Shown piece by piece: positions 1-4,729 of a DNA stretch of 5,698 bases (positions are counted from its first letter, which is position 1; the number at the start of each line of letters is the position of its first letter). The notes below the pieces were generated by a model, which had not been told where the DNA came from, did not search any database, and worked only from the letters and a program-made list of their open reading frames with translations. The DNA lies in contig DUKX01000114.1 of the NCBI GenBank assembly GCA_013329085.1, positions 3,055 through 8,752 on the forward strand, read 5' to 3'. Both the position numbers and the translations under genes were made by a program. The DNA is from Methanofastidiosum sp. Its GTDB lineage: Archaea; Methanobacteriota_B; Thermococci; Methanofastidiosales; Methanofastidiosaceae.

Positions 1-721
1 TAGCTTTTTCATTATCTGAAGTTTTAAGTGTAATTAGATCTCCTTTTAGAGCTTTTTTTAGATTTTCAGGAGTATCCAAAGCAATTATCTTGCCGTGATC
101 TATAATGGCAATTCTATTGCAATTCTCAGCTTCTTCCATGTAATGAGTAGTCAAAAAAATAGTTATCCCCTTTTTTTCTTGCAGTTCTATAATATGTTCC
201 CAAATTCTATTTCTAGTTTGAGGGTCAAGTCCTATTGTAGGTTCATCGAGGAATAGAACTTTAGGGTGATGCAAAAGACCCCTTGCTATTTCAAGCCTTC
301 TTTTCATGCCCCCTGAATAATTCTTTGTAAGTTCATCTTTCTTATCGTAAAGGTCAACCATTTCAAGCAAGTATTTTATCCTTTCTTCCCTGATCTGTTT
401 TGGAATATTATATGCCATTCCATGAAATCTTAGATTTTCCTCTCCTGTGAGATCCCCATCTAAAGAGGGGTCTTGGAAAACTATCCCTATAGAATTTCTG
501 ACATTATCTCTCTCATTTGTAACATCATATCCAGAAATGCTTGCAACTCCGCTCGTTGGCTGGAGTAAAGTACAAAGGATGTTAATAGTGGTGGTTTTCC
601 CAGCACCGTTAGGGCCTAAAAATCCAAAAACCTCCCCTTCGATTACTTCAAATGAGATATTATCCACGGCCGATTTTTCGCCGTATTTTTTTGTTAAGTT
701 TTTTATTTCGATAATATTCAT
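1..721 (-). CDS. ABC transporter ATP-binding protein, DrrA/CcmA type (3' end off window)
   Basis: This is the nucleotide-binding subunit of a membrane ABC transporter, acting on the cytoplasmic face with a separate permease. The first 240 residues are visible. Seen in the translation: Walker A GPNGAGKT (36-43), Q-loop Q83 in VFQDPS, signature YSGGMKRR (135-142), Walker B VLFLDE (155-160), D-loop GLD (164-166) and switch histidine H193 in TTHYMEEAE. The GIVFQDPSLDGDLTGEENL stretch and GLLHHPKVLFLDEPTIGLD wording are typical of the daunorubicin-resistance (DrrA) branch, which usually exports drugs or lipids; the substrate cannot be told from the ATPase. Family members are about 240-330 residues, so a short C-terminal tail is missing. 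The ATG overlaps the tpiA stop as ATGA, which implies co-transcription and translational coupling. A permease gene is expected just beyond the left edge. Confidence 0.95.
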   Translation of the reverse strand, partial: MNIIEIKNLTKKYGEKSAVDNISFEVIEGEVFGFLGPNGAGKTTTINILCTLLQPTSGVASISGYDVTNERDNVRNSIGIVFQDPSLDGDLTGEENLRFHGMAYNIPKQIREERIKYLLEMVDLYDKKDELTKNYSGGMKRRLEIARGLLHHPKVLFLDEPTIGLDPQTRNRIWEHIIELQEKKGITIFLTTHYMEEAENCNRIAIIDHGKIIALDTPENLKKALKGDLITLKTSDNEKA

Positions 722-1392
722 TTCATTGCACCTTTAGCAAGATCCTCCAACACTTCACGGGGATTTTTTGCTTTAGTAACGCCCGAAGCGAGAAGAACTC
801 CCTCGGCCCCTAATTCAATAGCTTTTTTTACATCTTTTCCATTTTTTACACCGGCCCCACATAGGACTTTCACATCAGGGGCAATATCCCTAATAGTTTT
901 AACAGTGTTTTTGACAATGCCCGGGTCTGCATCAGTGACAGATATATCTCCACCGATTAATTCTGGAGGCTCAACTGCAATAAAAGTAGGATTAAACATC
1001 GCGACTGCCTTGCTTACAGAAATAGTATTGGTACAAACTACAGATATAAGTCCTAATTCTCTGCACCTATTTATAATTGAATCAATATCTGCTATTTTCA
1101 GTCTATTCTCAGAATGATTGATAAGAGTTCCAACAGCTTTAGCGGCTTTAATACCTTCAAGAGTTGTTTTTCCAGTTCCACTCCCTGGCTTGATATTGTC
1201 CACGTGCTGTGAAAATATGGGTATAGAAACTTTTTCAGAGATGTAAGACAAATCAATAATTTGTGGGGCAATAGAAATGTTCACACCTGTTTTACTAGAA
1301 ACATCCTCGCATATCTTTGCGAGTTCAAGACCTCTAGCCCCAGATATTTCATTGTAAATCTTAAAGTTAACAAGAATTATTGGTGTTTTCAT
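718..1392 (-). CDS. tpiA: Triosephosphate isomerase, archaeal type
   Basis: The enzyme interconverts dihydroxyacetone phosphate and glyceraldehyde 3-phosphate in cytoplasmic glycolysis and gluconeogenesis. At 224 residues it has the short archaeal length (bacterial and eukaryotic forms are about 250) and is complete. Seen: the N-terminal VNFKIYNE strand with N9 and catalytic K11, the NHSENR loop with electrophilic H93, catalytic E141 in AVEPPELIGG followed by the active-site lid region, the phosphate-binding CGAGVKNGKD loop (178-187), and EGVLLASGV (197-205) on the last barrel strands. All key residues are present. The start is supported by GTGAT three bases before the ATG. It lies 54 bp after the DUF554 gene and overlaps the ABC ATPase gene by 4 bases. 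The gene could be read from the DUF554 promoter or from a weak promoter of its own in the 54-bp gap; I see no strong TATA box there. Confidence 0.97.
   Translation of the reverse strand: MKTPIILVNFKIYNEISGARGLELAKICEDVSSKTGVNISIAPQIIDLSYISEKVSIPIFSQHVDNIKPGSGTGKTTLEGIKAAKAVGTLINHSENRLKIADIDSIINRCRELGLISVVCTNTISVSKAVAMFNPTFIAVEPPELIGGDISVTDADPGIVKNTVKTIRDIAPDVKVLCGAGVKNGKDVKKAIELGAEGVLLASGVTKAKNPREVLEDLAKGAMK
729..735 (-). promoter_or_regulatory. Ribosome binding site for the ABC ATPase gene, inside tpiA
   Basis: On the minus strand AAAGGTG lies seven bases before the ATG at 721-719. It matches the archaeal anti-Shine-Dalgarno and supports this start even though it sits inside the last codons of tpiA. 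A nearer ATG (726-724) is in the tpiA frame and is only a codon of tpiA. Confidence 0.6.
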
Positions 1393-1395
1393 TTT

Positions 1396-1400
1396 ATCAC
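1396..1400 (-). promoter_or_regulatory. Weak ribosome binding site for tpiA
   Basis: GTGAT on the minus strand matches part of the archaeal GGAGGTGAT Shine-Dalgarno sequence and lies three bases before the tpiA ATG. The match is short, so this is a modest call. Confidence 0.4.
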
Positions 1401-1446
1401 AATCAATAAAACTAATAGTTCATTTTTATTCTTTTGCATGGATGCC

Positions 1447-2124
1447 CTATACAAAAAAATAACTTAAAATAACAACTACTAAAAGGCTCGGTAGCATATT
1501 TACTACTTTAAATTTCTTAATCTCAGCAATATTCATTCCAAGGCCTAAAAGCAGTATTCCACCGACTGCACTTAGTTCAACGATAAGAGCATCACTTAGG
1601 TAATTGCTCACATAACTGGCAAATAAGGTAAGGCCTCCTTGGTAAAGCAAAAGCGGAATAGCTGAAAGCATAACTCCAATTCCTAGAGCAGAAGATAAGG
1701 CAATGGATGCGACTCCATCTAATACAGACTTTGCAAACAATAAGTTCGGAGAATTACCAAGGCCTTCTTCTATGGATCCAAGTATAGCCATTGGACCGAT
1801 GCAATATATCAATGTAGCTGTAACAAATCCCTCGGAGAACTTATCACTTGAATTCTTAAGCGTATTTTTTAATTTATCACTTAATCTCTCTAAATAGTTT
1901 TCAATGCCAATAATTTCACCAATTACGGAGCCAATGATTAAGCTAAATGCAACAATTAAAAAATTATTTGTCTTTATGGCCATAGTAATTCCTAATGTAA
2001 TTGTAAATAAGCCTATAACTTGGAAGATAATCTTATTTACCCTTTCAGGGAACCGTGATTTAATCAAAATACCCAGTATACTTCCTAGAATAATTGCGAT
2101 GACATTAACTATGGTCCCTAGCAT
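1447..2124 (-). CDS. DUF554 (YdfK-like) integral membrane protein
   Basis: A 225-residue polytopic membrane protein of the DUF554 family, whose biochemical role is not established. Hydrophobic segments are visible at roughly 1-21, 33-50, 54-73, 100-118, 133-160, 162-175 (weaker), 183-199 and 209-225. A charged cytoplasmic-type stretch, with ENYLERLSDKLKN, lies at 75-95. Family hallmarks are the N-terminal MLGTIVNVIAIILGSILG, YCIGPMAILGSIEEGL (107-122), KSVLDGVASI (132-141) and YQGGLT (161-166). Length is normal for the family (about 225-240) and both ends look intact. It has no clear ribosome binding site, but a TATA-like box about 25 bp upstream of the ATG suggests a leaderless mRNA. It may be the first gene of a unit with tpiA and the ABC ATPase. 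Confidence 0.92.
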   Translation of the reverse strand: MLGTIVNVIAIILGSILGILIKSRFPERVNKIIFQVIGLFTITLGITMAIKTNNFLIVAFSLIIGSVIGEIIGIENYLERLSDKLKNTLKNSSDKFSEGFVTATLIYCIGPMAILGSIEEGLGNSPNLLFAKSVLDGVASIALSSALGIGVMLSAIPLLLYQGGLTLFASYVSNYLSDALIVELSAVGGILLLGLGMNIAEIKKFKVVNMLPSLLVVVILSYFFV

Positions 2125-2144
2125 GAAAAATTGATTGAAAAATT

Positions 2145-2153
2145 ACTTAAAAA
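2145..2153 (-). promoter_or_regulatory. Candidate TATA box for the DUF554 gene
   Basis: On the minus strand TTTTTAAGT is centred about 25 bp before the ATG at 2124. Archaeal TATA boxes sit about 25-27 bp before the start site, so transcription would begin at or next to the ATG, giving a leaderless message. This fits the lack of a Shine-Dalgarno sequence in that gap. The region is very AT-rich, so a chance match is possible. Confidence 0.45.
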
Positions 2154-2256
2154 TCTATCTAAATTATTTTTACATTCATCATTTGAATAAAATTAATCGA
2201 TAAAAAGAATTTATTCATCTTAAAAATATGAATTACAGATATTAATTTTATCGTTG

Positions 2257-2274
2257 CCGAAAAGTTTAAATATA
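2257..2274 (+). promoter_or_regulatory. tfe distal promoter (BRE + TATA), P1
   Basis: CCGAAAAGTTTAAATATA combines a purine-rich BRE (CGAAAA) with a near-consensus archaeal TATA box (TTTAAATA). It predicts a start near 2295 and an untranslated leader of about 80 bases for tfe. This is the best promoter match in the window. Confidence 0.7.
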
Positions 2275-2314
2275 TCTCTCTTTCTCGTAATCAAAGCCTG
2301 AATAGAAGCAAACA

Positions 2315-2323
2315 TTTATATAA
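2315..2323 (+). promoter_or_regulatory. tfe proximal TATA box, P2
   Basis: TTTATATAA, preceded by the purine-rich AGCAAACA, is a second good TATA box 50 bp downstream of P1. It predicts a start near 2345 and a leader of about 30 bases carrying the tfe ribosome binding site. Which of the two boxes is used cannot be told from sequence. Confidence 0.6.
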
Positions 2324-2332
2324 AAAAACGAC

Positions 2333-2344
2333 ATAATTAATTAT
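2333..2344. repeat. Perfect 12-bp palindrome at the predicted tfe P2 start
   Basis: ATAATTAATTAT reads the same on both strands and covers the start site predicted from P2. Its position is where an archaeal repressor could block RNA polymerase. It is all A/T in an AT-rich stretch, so it may be chance. Confidence 0.35.
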
Positions 2345-2363
2345 TGCTTTAAATTTTTCAATT

Positions 2364-2370
2364 GAAGGGA
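2364..2370 (+). promoter_or_regulatory. Ribosome binding site for tfe
   Basis: GAAGGGA lies four bases before the tfe ATG and is a moderate Shine-Dalgarno match. It supports the ATG at 2375 as the start. Confidence 0.5.
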
Positions 2371-2374
2371 TATC

Positions 2375-2875
2375 ATGGAATTAGACCAGAGACTACTATT
2401 TGATTTTCTTGAAGAGTTATTGGGTGAAGAGGGCGTGGAAGTTGCAAATATAATTTATGAGAAAGAAGCAACTGACGAGGAAATATCAAAAATCACCCAT
2501 TTAAGAATAAATAATGTAAGAAGGGCGCTGTATAAGCTATATGACAATAGGCTAGCCACTTACAGAAGGATAAAAGATAAAGAAACAGGATGGTACATTT
2601 ATTATTGGAAGATGGATCTTTCAAAGGCACCAGATGTAATAGACAAAAGAGAGAAGGACTATGCAGAGCATCTTCAAGAATTATTAGAATATGAAAAAGA
2701 TAATATGTTTTTTGCTTGCAAGAATAACTGTTCCAAGGTTCCGTTTGACGTTGCAGAGCAACTTAATTTTAAATGTAATATCTGTGGAGAAAAATTAGAT
2801 TTCTTTGATAACTCTGAAATGATAAAAGAACTTGAAGAAGCGTTGGGTAAATTCAAAAAAATTGAAGACAGTTAA
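2375..2875 (+). CDS. tfe: Transcription factor E, alpha subunit (TFE/TFEalpha)
   Basis: TFE is the archaeal counterpart of the TFIIE alpha subunit. It joins the TBP-TFB-RNA polymerase preinitiation complex and helps open promoter DNA and hold the RNA polymerase clamp open. The 166-residue protein is full length for archaea (usually 160-190). Residues 4-83 form the extended winged helix: LLFDFLEELLGEEGVEVAN, the recognition-helix region ITHLRINNVRRALYKLYDNRL, and the wing RRIKDKETGWYIYYWKMDL. A charged helical linker (about 84-110) follows. The zinc ribbon has C115, C119, C134 and C137 in CKNNC and CNICG, all four ligands present. A lysine/glutamate-rich tail closes it. It is read from the two TATA boxes upstream and is followed after 8 bp by the HD-domain gene. 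Confidence 0.97.
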   Translation: MELDQRLLFDFLEELLGEEGVEVANIIYEKEATDEEISKITHLRINNVRRALYKLYDNRLATYRRIKDKETGWYIYYWKMDLSKAPDVIDKREKDYAEHLQELLEYEKDNMFFACKNNCSKVPFDVAEQLNFKCNICGEKLDFFDNSEMIKELEEALGKFKKIEDS

Positions 2876-2883
2876 CGATCATC

Positions 2884-3393
2884 ATGATATCCAAAGATGA
2901 AGCAATATTATTATTACGAGCCGAAGGCTGTTCTGAGAAGGTAATAAAACATTGCATTAATGTTTCTAGGTATGCTAGGGAGATAGCACAAAAAGCTTCA
3001 AAAGATTTTGAACTTGATTTAGACCTAGCTGAAATTGGGGAACTTTTACATGACATCGGTAGATCAAAGACTAATGGGATCCACCATGGAGTTGTAGGAG
3101 CAGATATCCTAAGAAATAGAGACGTAGATGAAAAAATTGCATTAATATGCGAGAGGCATATTGGTTCAGGGGTAGATAAAAAGGACGCCAAAACCTTTGG
3201 ATTGCCCCCTCGGAATTATATACCCGAAACAATAGAAGAGAAAATAGTATGTCATGCAGATAACTTTTTTATTAATGGTGAAAAGATAACATTTGAAAAA
3301 GTATTCGAAAGATTCAAATTAGAATTGGGTGAGGGCCATTCTTCTCTTCAAAGATTATTGTCACTTCAAAATTATCTTAAAAAATATCTTTAA
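2884..3393 (+). CDS. HD-domain phosphohydrolase, archaeal HDIG-type family
   Basis: A 169-residue cytoplasmic HD-superfamily metal-dependent phosphohydrolase; substrate unknown. Archaeal proteins of this kind (TIGR00295-like) are widely conserved but uncharacterised. Seen: H23 in VIKHCINVSRYA, the paired H56-D57 in ELLHDIGRSKTNGIHHG, H67/H68, H92 in CERHIGSG, and D126 in IVCHADNFF. This is a complete set of likely metal ligands in the order expected for an HD domain, so the protein looks active. A short helical C-terminal region (about 135-169) follows. The ATG lies 8 bp after the tfe stop, with no strong ribosome binding site and no room for a promoter, so it is almost certainly co-transcribed with tfe. 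The link suggests a housekeeping role, for example nucleotide turnover, but that is only inference. Confidence 0.9.
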   Translation: MISKDEAILLLRAEGCSEKVIKHCINVSRYAREIAQKASKDFELDLDLAEIGELLHDIGRSKTNGIHHGVVGADILRNRDVDEKIALICERHIGSGVDKKDAKTFGLPPRNYIPETIEEKIVCHADNFFINGEKITFEKVFERFKLELGEGHSSLQRLLSLQNYLKKYL

Positions 3394-3395
3394 TT

Positions 3396-3410
3396 AAAAG
3401 TTAAATATAA
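3396..3410 (+). promoter_or_regulatory. Distal TATA box for the SIMPL gene
   Basis: AAAAGTTAAATATAA closely resembles the tfe P1 box (AAAAGTTTAAATATA). It lies immediately after the HD gene stop and predicts a start near 3430, leaving a leader of about 50 bases. Confidence 0.5.
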
Positions 3411-3440
3411 CTTCAAGATATATTAAACCTTATCATAATC

Positions 3441-3449
3441 CTTATATAG
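3441..3449 (+). promoter_or_regulatory. Proximal TATA box for the SIMPL gene
   Basis: CTTATATAG is a good TATA core about 40 bp downstream of the distal box. It would place the start near 3471, on the ribosome binding site itself, giving a very short leader. It may be the weaker of the two or a chance match. Confidence 0.4.
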
Positions 3450-3469
3450 TTTCTTAAGACCTATCTATT

Positions 3470-3478
3470 GGAGGCGAT
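3470..3478 (+). promoter_or_regulatory. Strong ribosome binding site that decides the SIMPL start
   Basis: GGAGGCGAT matches the archaeal GGAGGTGAT consensus at eight of nine bases and lies four bases before the ATG at 3483. It is the strongest Shine-Dalgarno in the window. An in-frame TTG at 3468 would have to start upstream of it, so the ATG is preferred. Confidence 0.8.
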
Positions 3479-3482
3479 ATAC

Positions 3483-4190
3483 ATGGAAAGAGAATTAATC
3501 TATGGTATCGTAGCAATTATCCTGGCACTAGGATTGGTGACTGTTGCAGTATTAAAGCCCGCATCACAAGGGCAATATGACCAGTTGCAAGTAACTGGGA
3601 CTGCATTAATAAAAGAAGCACCAGATCAAGCTACAATATATGTGTATATTGAAACAAGAAACGATACAGCTTTGCTATCGCAGCAAGAAGCTTCAAGAAT
3701 ATTAGCCCAAGTAATTCAGGCTTTGGAGAAGGAAGGTATAACTTCTGACAAAATTCAGACAGATACGTTTAGCATATATCCTGAATATTATTACCCCCCA
3801 GACAAAGAACCTACATTGTTAGGTTATAGAGCCGTTTACGGTTTAAAAGTAATAACTACAGACATTACTAAAGTTGGAAACGTAGTAGACGCATCTATTA
3901 AAGCTGGAGCTAATAGAATAAACAACATAGAATTTGGCTTAAGCGATGCAAAAATGGAAGAAGTCAAAGTAAGAATTATTAAAGATGCAGTAAAAGTAGC
4001 TCAAGTTAAAGCAAACGCCATGGCAGAAGCGGGTAACTTTAAACTTGGAAAGATTTCTTACATGAGCGAATCTTCATACAACGTAGTCCCATATAATAGA
4101 GTCTTTTCAGCAGTTAAGGAATCAGCTACAGCCGTGCCACCAGAAGATGTAGAGATAAGTGCTACAGTTTCAATAACCTATAAAATTTAA
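3483..4190 (+). CDS. SIMPL-domain (DUF541) protein, membrane anchored
   Basis: A 235-residue protein of the SIMPL/DUF541 family, which includes bacterial periplasmic YggE-like oxidative-stress proteins; the archaeal role is unknown. Residues 7-24 form one hydrophobic helix after a short charged start (MEREL), giving a signal anchor with the rest outside the cell membrane. The SIMPL domain runs from about 34 to 235: LQVTGTALIKEAPDQATIYV opening strands, helix SQQEASRILAQVIQALEKEG, IQTDTFSIYPEYYYPP (91-106), a GYRAVYGLKVITTD strand, the conserved ANRINNIEFGLSD segment (143-155), the KDAVKVAQVKANAMAEA helix (167-183), and a final ISATVSITYKI strand. Length is typical and both ends are intact. 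It sits alone between promoter-like and terminator-like sequence, so it is probably monocistronic. Confidence 0.9.
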   Translation: MERELIYGIVAIILALGLVTVAVLKPASQGQYDQLQVTGTALIKEAPDQATIYVYIETRNDTALLSQQEASRILAQVIQALEKEGITSDKIQTDTFSIYPEYYYPPDKEPTLLGYRAVYGLKVITTDITKVGNVVDASIKAGANRINNIEFGLSDAKMEEVKVRIIKDAVKVAQVKANAMAEAGNFKLGKISYMSESSYNVVPYNRVFSAVKESATAVPPEDVEISATVSITYKI

Positions 4191-4230
4191 TTTTTAATTT
4201 TATTTAATATTTTTTATTGATCCTTTTTTT
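4191..4230 (+). terminator. T-rich terminator region after the SIMPL gene
   Basis: Three T tracts follow the stop directly: TTTTT (4191-4195), TTTTTT (4210-4215) and TTTTTTT (4224-4230). Archaeal intrinsic termination uses runs of T without needing a hairpin, so this is a good candidate for ending the SIMPL transcript before the lrp promoter. Confidence 0.6.
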
Positions 4231-4232
4231 AG

Positions 4233-4244
4233 TAAAAGCTTTTA
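4233..4244. repeat. Perfect 12-bp palindrome overlapping the lrp TATA box
   Basis: TAAAAGCTTTTA is a perfect inverted repeat covering the BRE position and the first bases of the TATA box before the Lrp-family gene. A dimeric helix-turn-helix protein bound here would block TBP/TFB. Lrp-family proteins often control their own genes, so autoregulation is a reasonable inference; no binding is shown by the sequence. Confidence 0.4.
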
Positions 4245-4249
4245 TATTA
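4241..4249 (+). promoter_or_regulatory. TATA box for lrp-pssA
   Basis: TTTATATTA, preceded by the purine-rich AGTAAAAGC, is a good archaeal TATA box. It predicts a start near 4271, only a few bases before the ATG at 4277, so the leader would be very short. Confidence 0.55.
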
Positions 4250-4268
4250 ATTCTGAGTAATAAATTCG

Positions 4269-4275
4269 GTGGGAT
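4269..4275 (+). promoter_or_regulatory. Ribosome binding site that decides the lrp start
   Basis: GGTGGGAT (4269-4275 plus neighbouring base) lies right before the ATG at 4277. It resembles GGTGAT and supports this ATG over an in-frame TTG at 4217 that lies upstream of the promoter. Confidence 0.5.
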
Positions 4276-4276
4276 T

Positions 4277-4720
4277 ATGGACGAACTGGATAAAAAGATA
4301 ATATCAGAACTCAATAAAGATTCACGTCTTTCTTTTAGAGAATTATCAAAAAATCTCAACATTGCAGTAGGAACAATTTCACACAGGATAAAAAAGATGG
4401 AAGAAGATGGAATTATTAAAGGTTATATCCCAGTCGTTGAACCATCAAAGGCCGGCTATGACTTTATTGCAGTTATTAATGTCACAATAAAGAGGGGCAA
4501 ACTACAGGATGTTGCTTCCCTTCTTGATAAATTCAATAACATAGTTTCTATTTACAATGTAACGGGAAATTATGATGCTGTTATTATCGCTAGATTCAAA
4601 AATAGGGGCCAACTTAATAATTTTGTAAAAGAACTCCAAACTTTTGATAATGTAGATAAAACAAATACTTCACTTGTATTAAACACGATAAAAGAAGATA
4701 TCCGTGTAAAATTCGATTAA
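4277..4720 (+). CDS. Lrp/AsnC-family transcriptional regulator
   Basis: A 147-residue one-component regulator of normal family length. Residues 1-50 are the AsnC-type winged helix: LDKKIISELNKDSRLSFREL, recognition-helix region VGTISHRIKKMEEDGIIKGY. Residues about 61-140 form the RAM ligand-binding and oligomerisation domain, with IAVINVTIKRG, SIYNVTGNYDAVIIARF (91-107; the GNYD turn is the usual effector-loop position) and TSLVLNTIKED near the end. The effector is probably an amino acid or related small molecule, not identifiable here. Upstream in-frame codons would encode a hydrophobic stretch unlike this family, so the ATG at 4277 is used. It is followed by pssA after 9 bp, with no room for a promoter, so it is probably co-transcribed with it and may respond to a lipid precursor such as serine. 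That last point is inference. Confidence 0.95.
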   Translation: MDELDKKIISELNKDSRLSFRELSKNLNIAVGTISHRIKKMEEDGIIKGYIPVVEPSKAGYDFIAVINVTIKRGKLQDVASLLDKFNNIVSIYNVTGNYDAVIIARFKNRGQLNNFVKELQTFDNVDKTNTSLVLNTIKEDIRVKFD

Positions 4721-4729
4721 AATGATATC

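Larger units (their letters stand above)
2125..2374. other. Divergent intergenic promoter region between DUF554 gene and tfe
   Basis: 250 bp of strongly AT-rich non-coding DNA with outward promoters on both sides. I see no tRNA, no open frame of useful size and no recognised riboswitch. It contains a TATA-like box for the minus-strand gene (2145-2153), two TATA boxes facing tfe, a 12-bp palindrome at 2333-2344, and an 8-bp inverted repeat TGAATAAA/TTTATTCA (2184-2191 and 2210-2217, 18-base loop). A second short inverted pair is CGATAAAA/TTTTATCG (2198-2205 and 2246-2253). In DNA this AT-rich such short repeats may be chance. Confidence 0.7.

Noticed and set aside
447..737. Plus-strand open frame of 96 codons
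   Set aside because: It is antisense to the well-supported ABC ATPase gene, has no recognisable protein features and no promoter or ribosome binding site.
2177..2183. Minus-strand ATGATGA resembling a C box of a C/D guide RNA
   Set aside because: No CTGA D box occurs at a suitable distance on that strand, so a C/D box RNA is not supported.
2853..3191. Minus-strand open frame of 112 codons across tfe and the HD gene
   Set aside because: It is antisense to two conserved genes, and its serine-rich translation reads like a shadow of them.
3468..3482. In-frame TTG start that would add five residues to the SIMPL protein
   Set aside because: The TTG begins before the strong GGAGGCGAT ribosome binding site, which is correctly spaced for the ATG at 3483.
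4217..4276. In-frame TTG start that would add 20 hydrophobic residues to the Lrp-family protein
   Set aside because: It lies upstream of the TATA box, has no ribosome binding site, and the added stretch is unlike any Lrp N-terminus; the ATG at 4277 gives the normal start.
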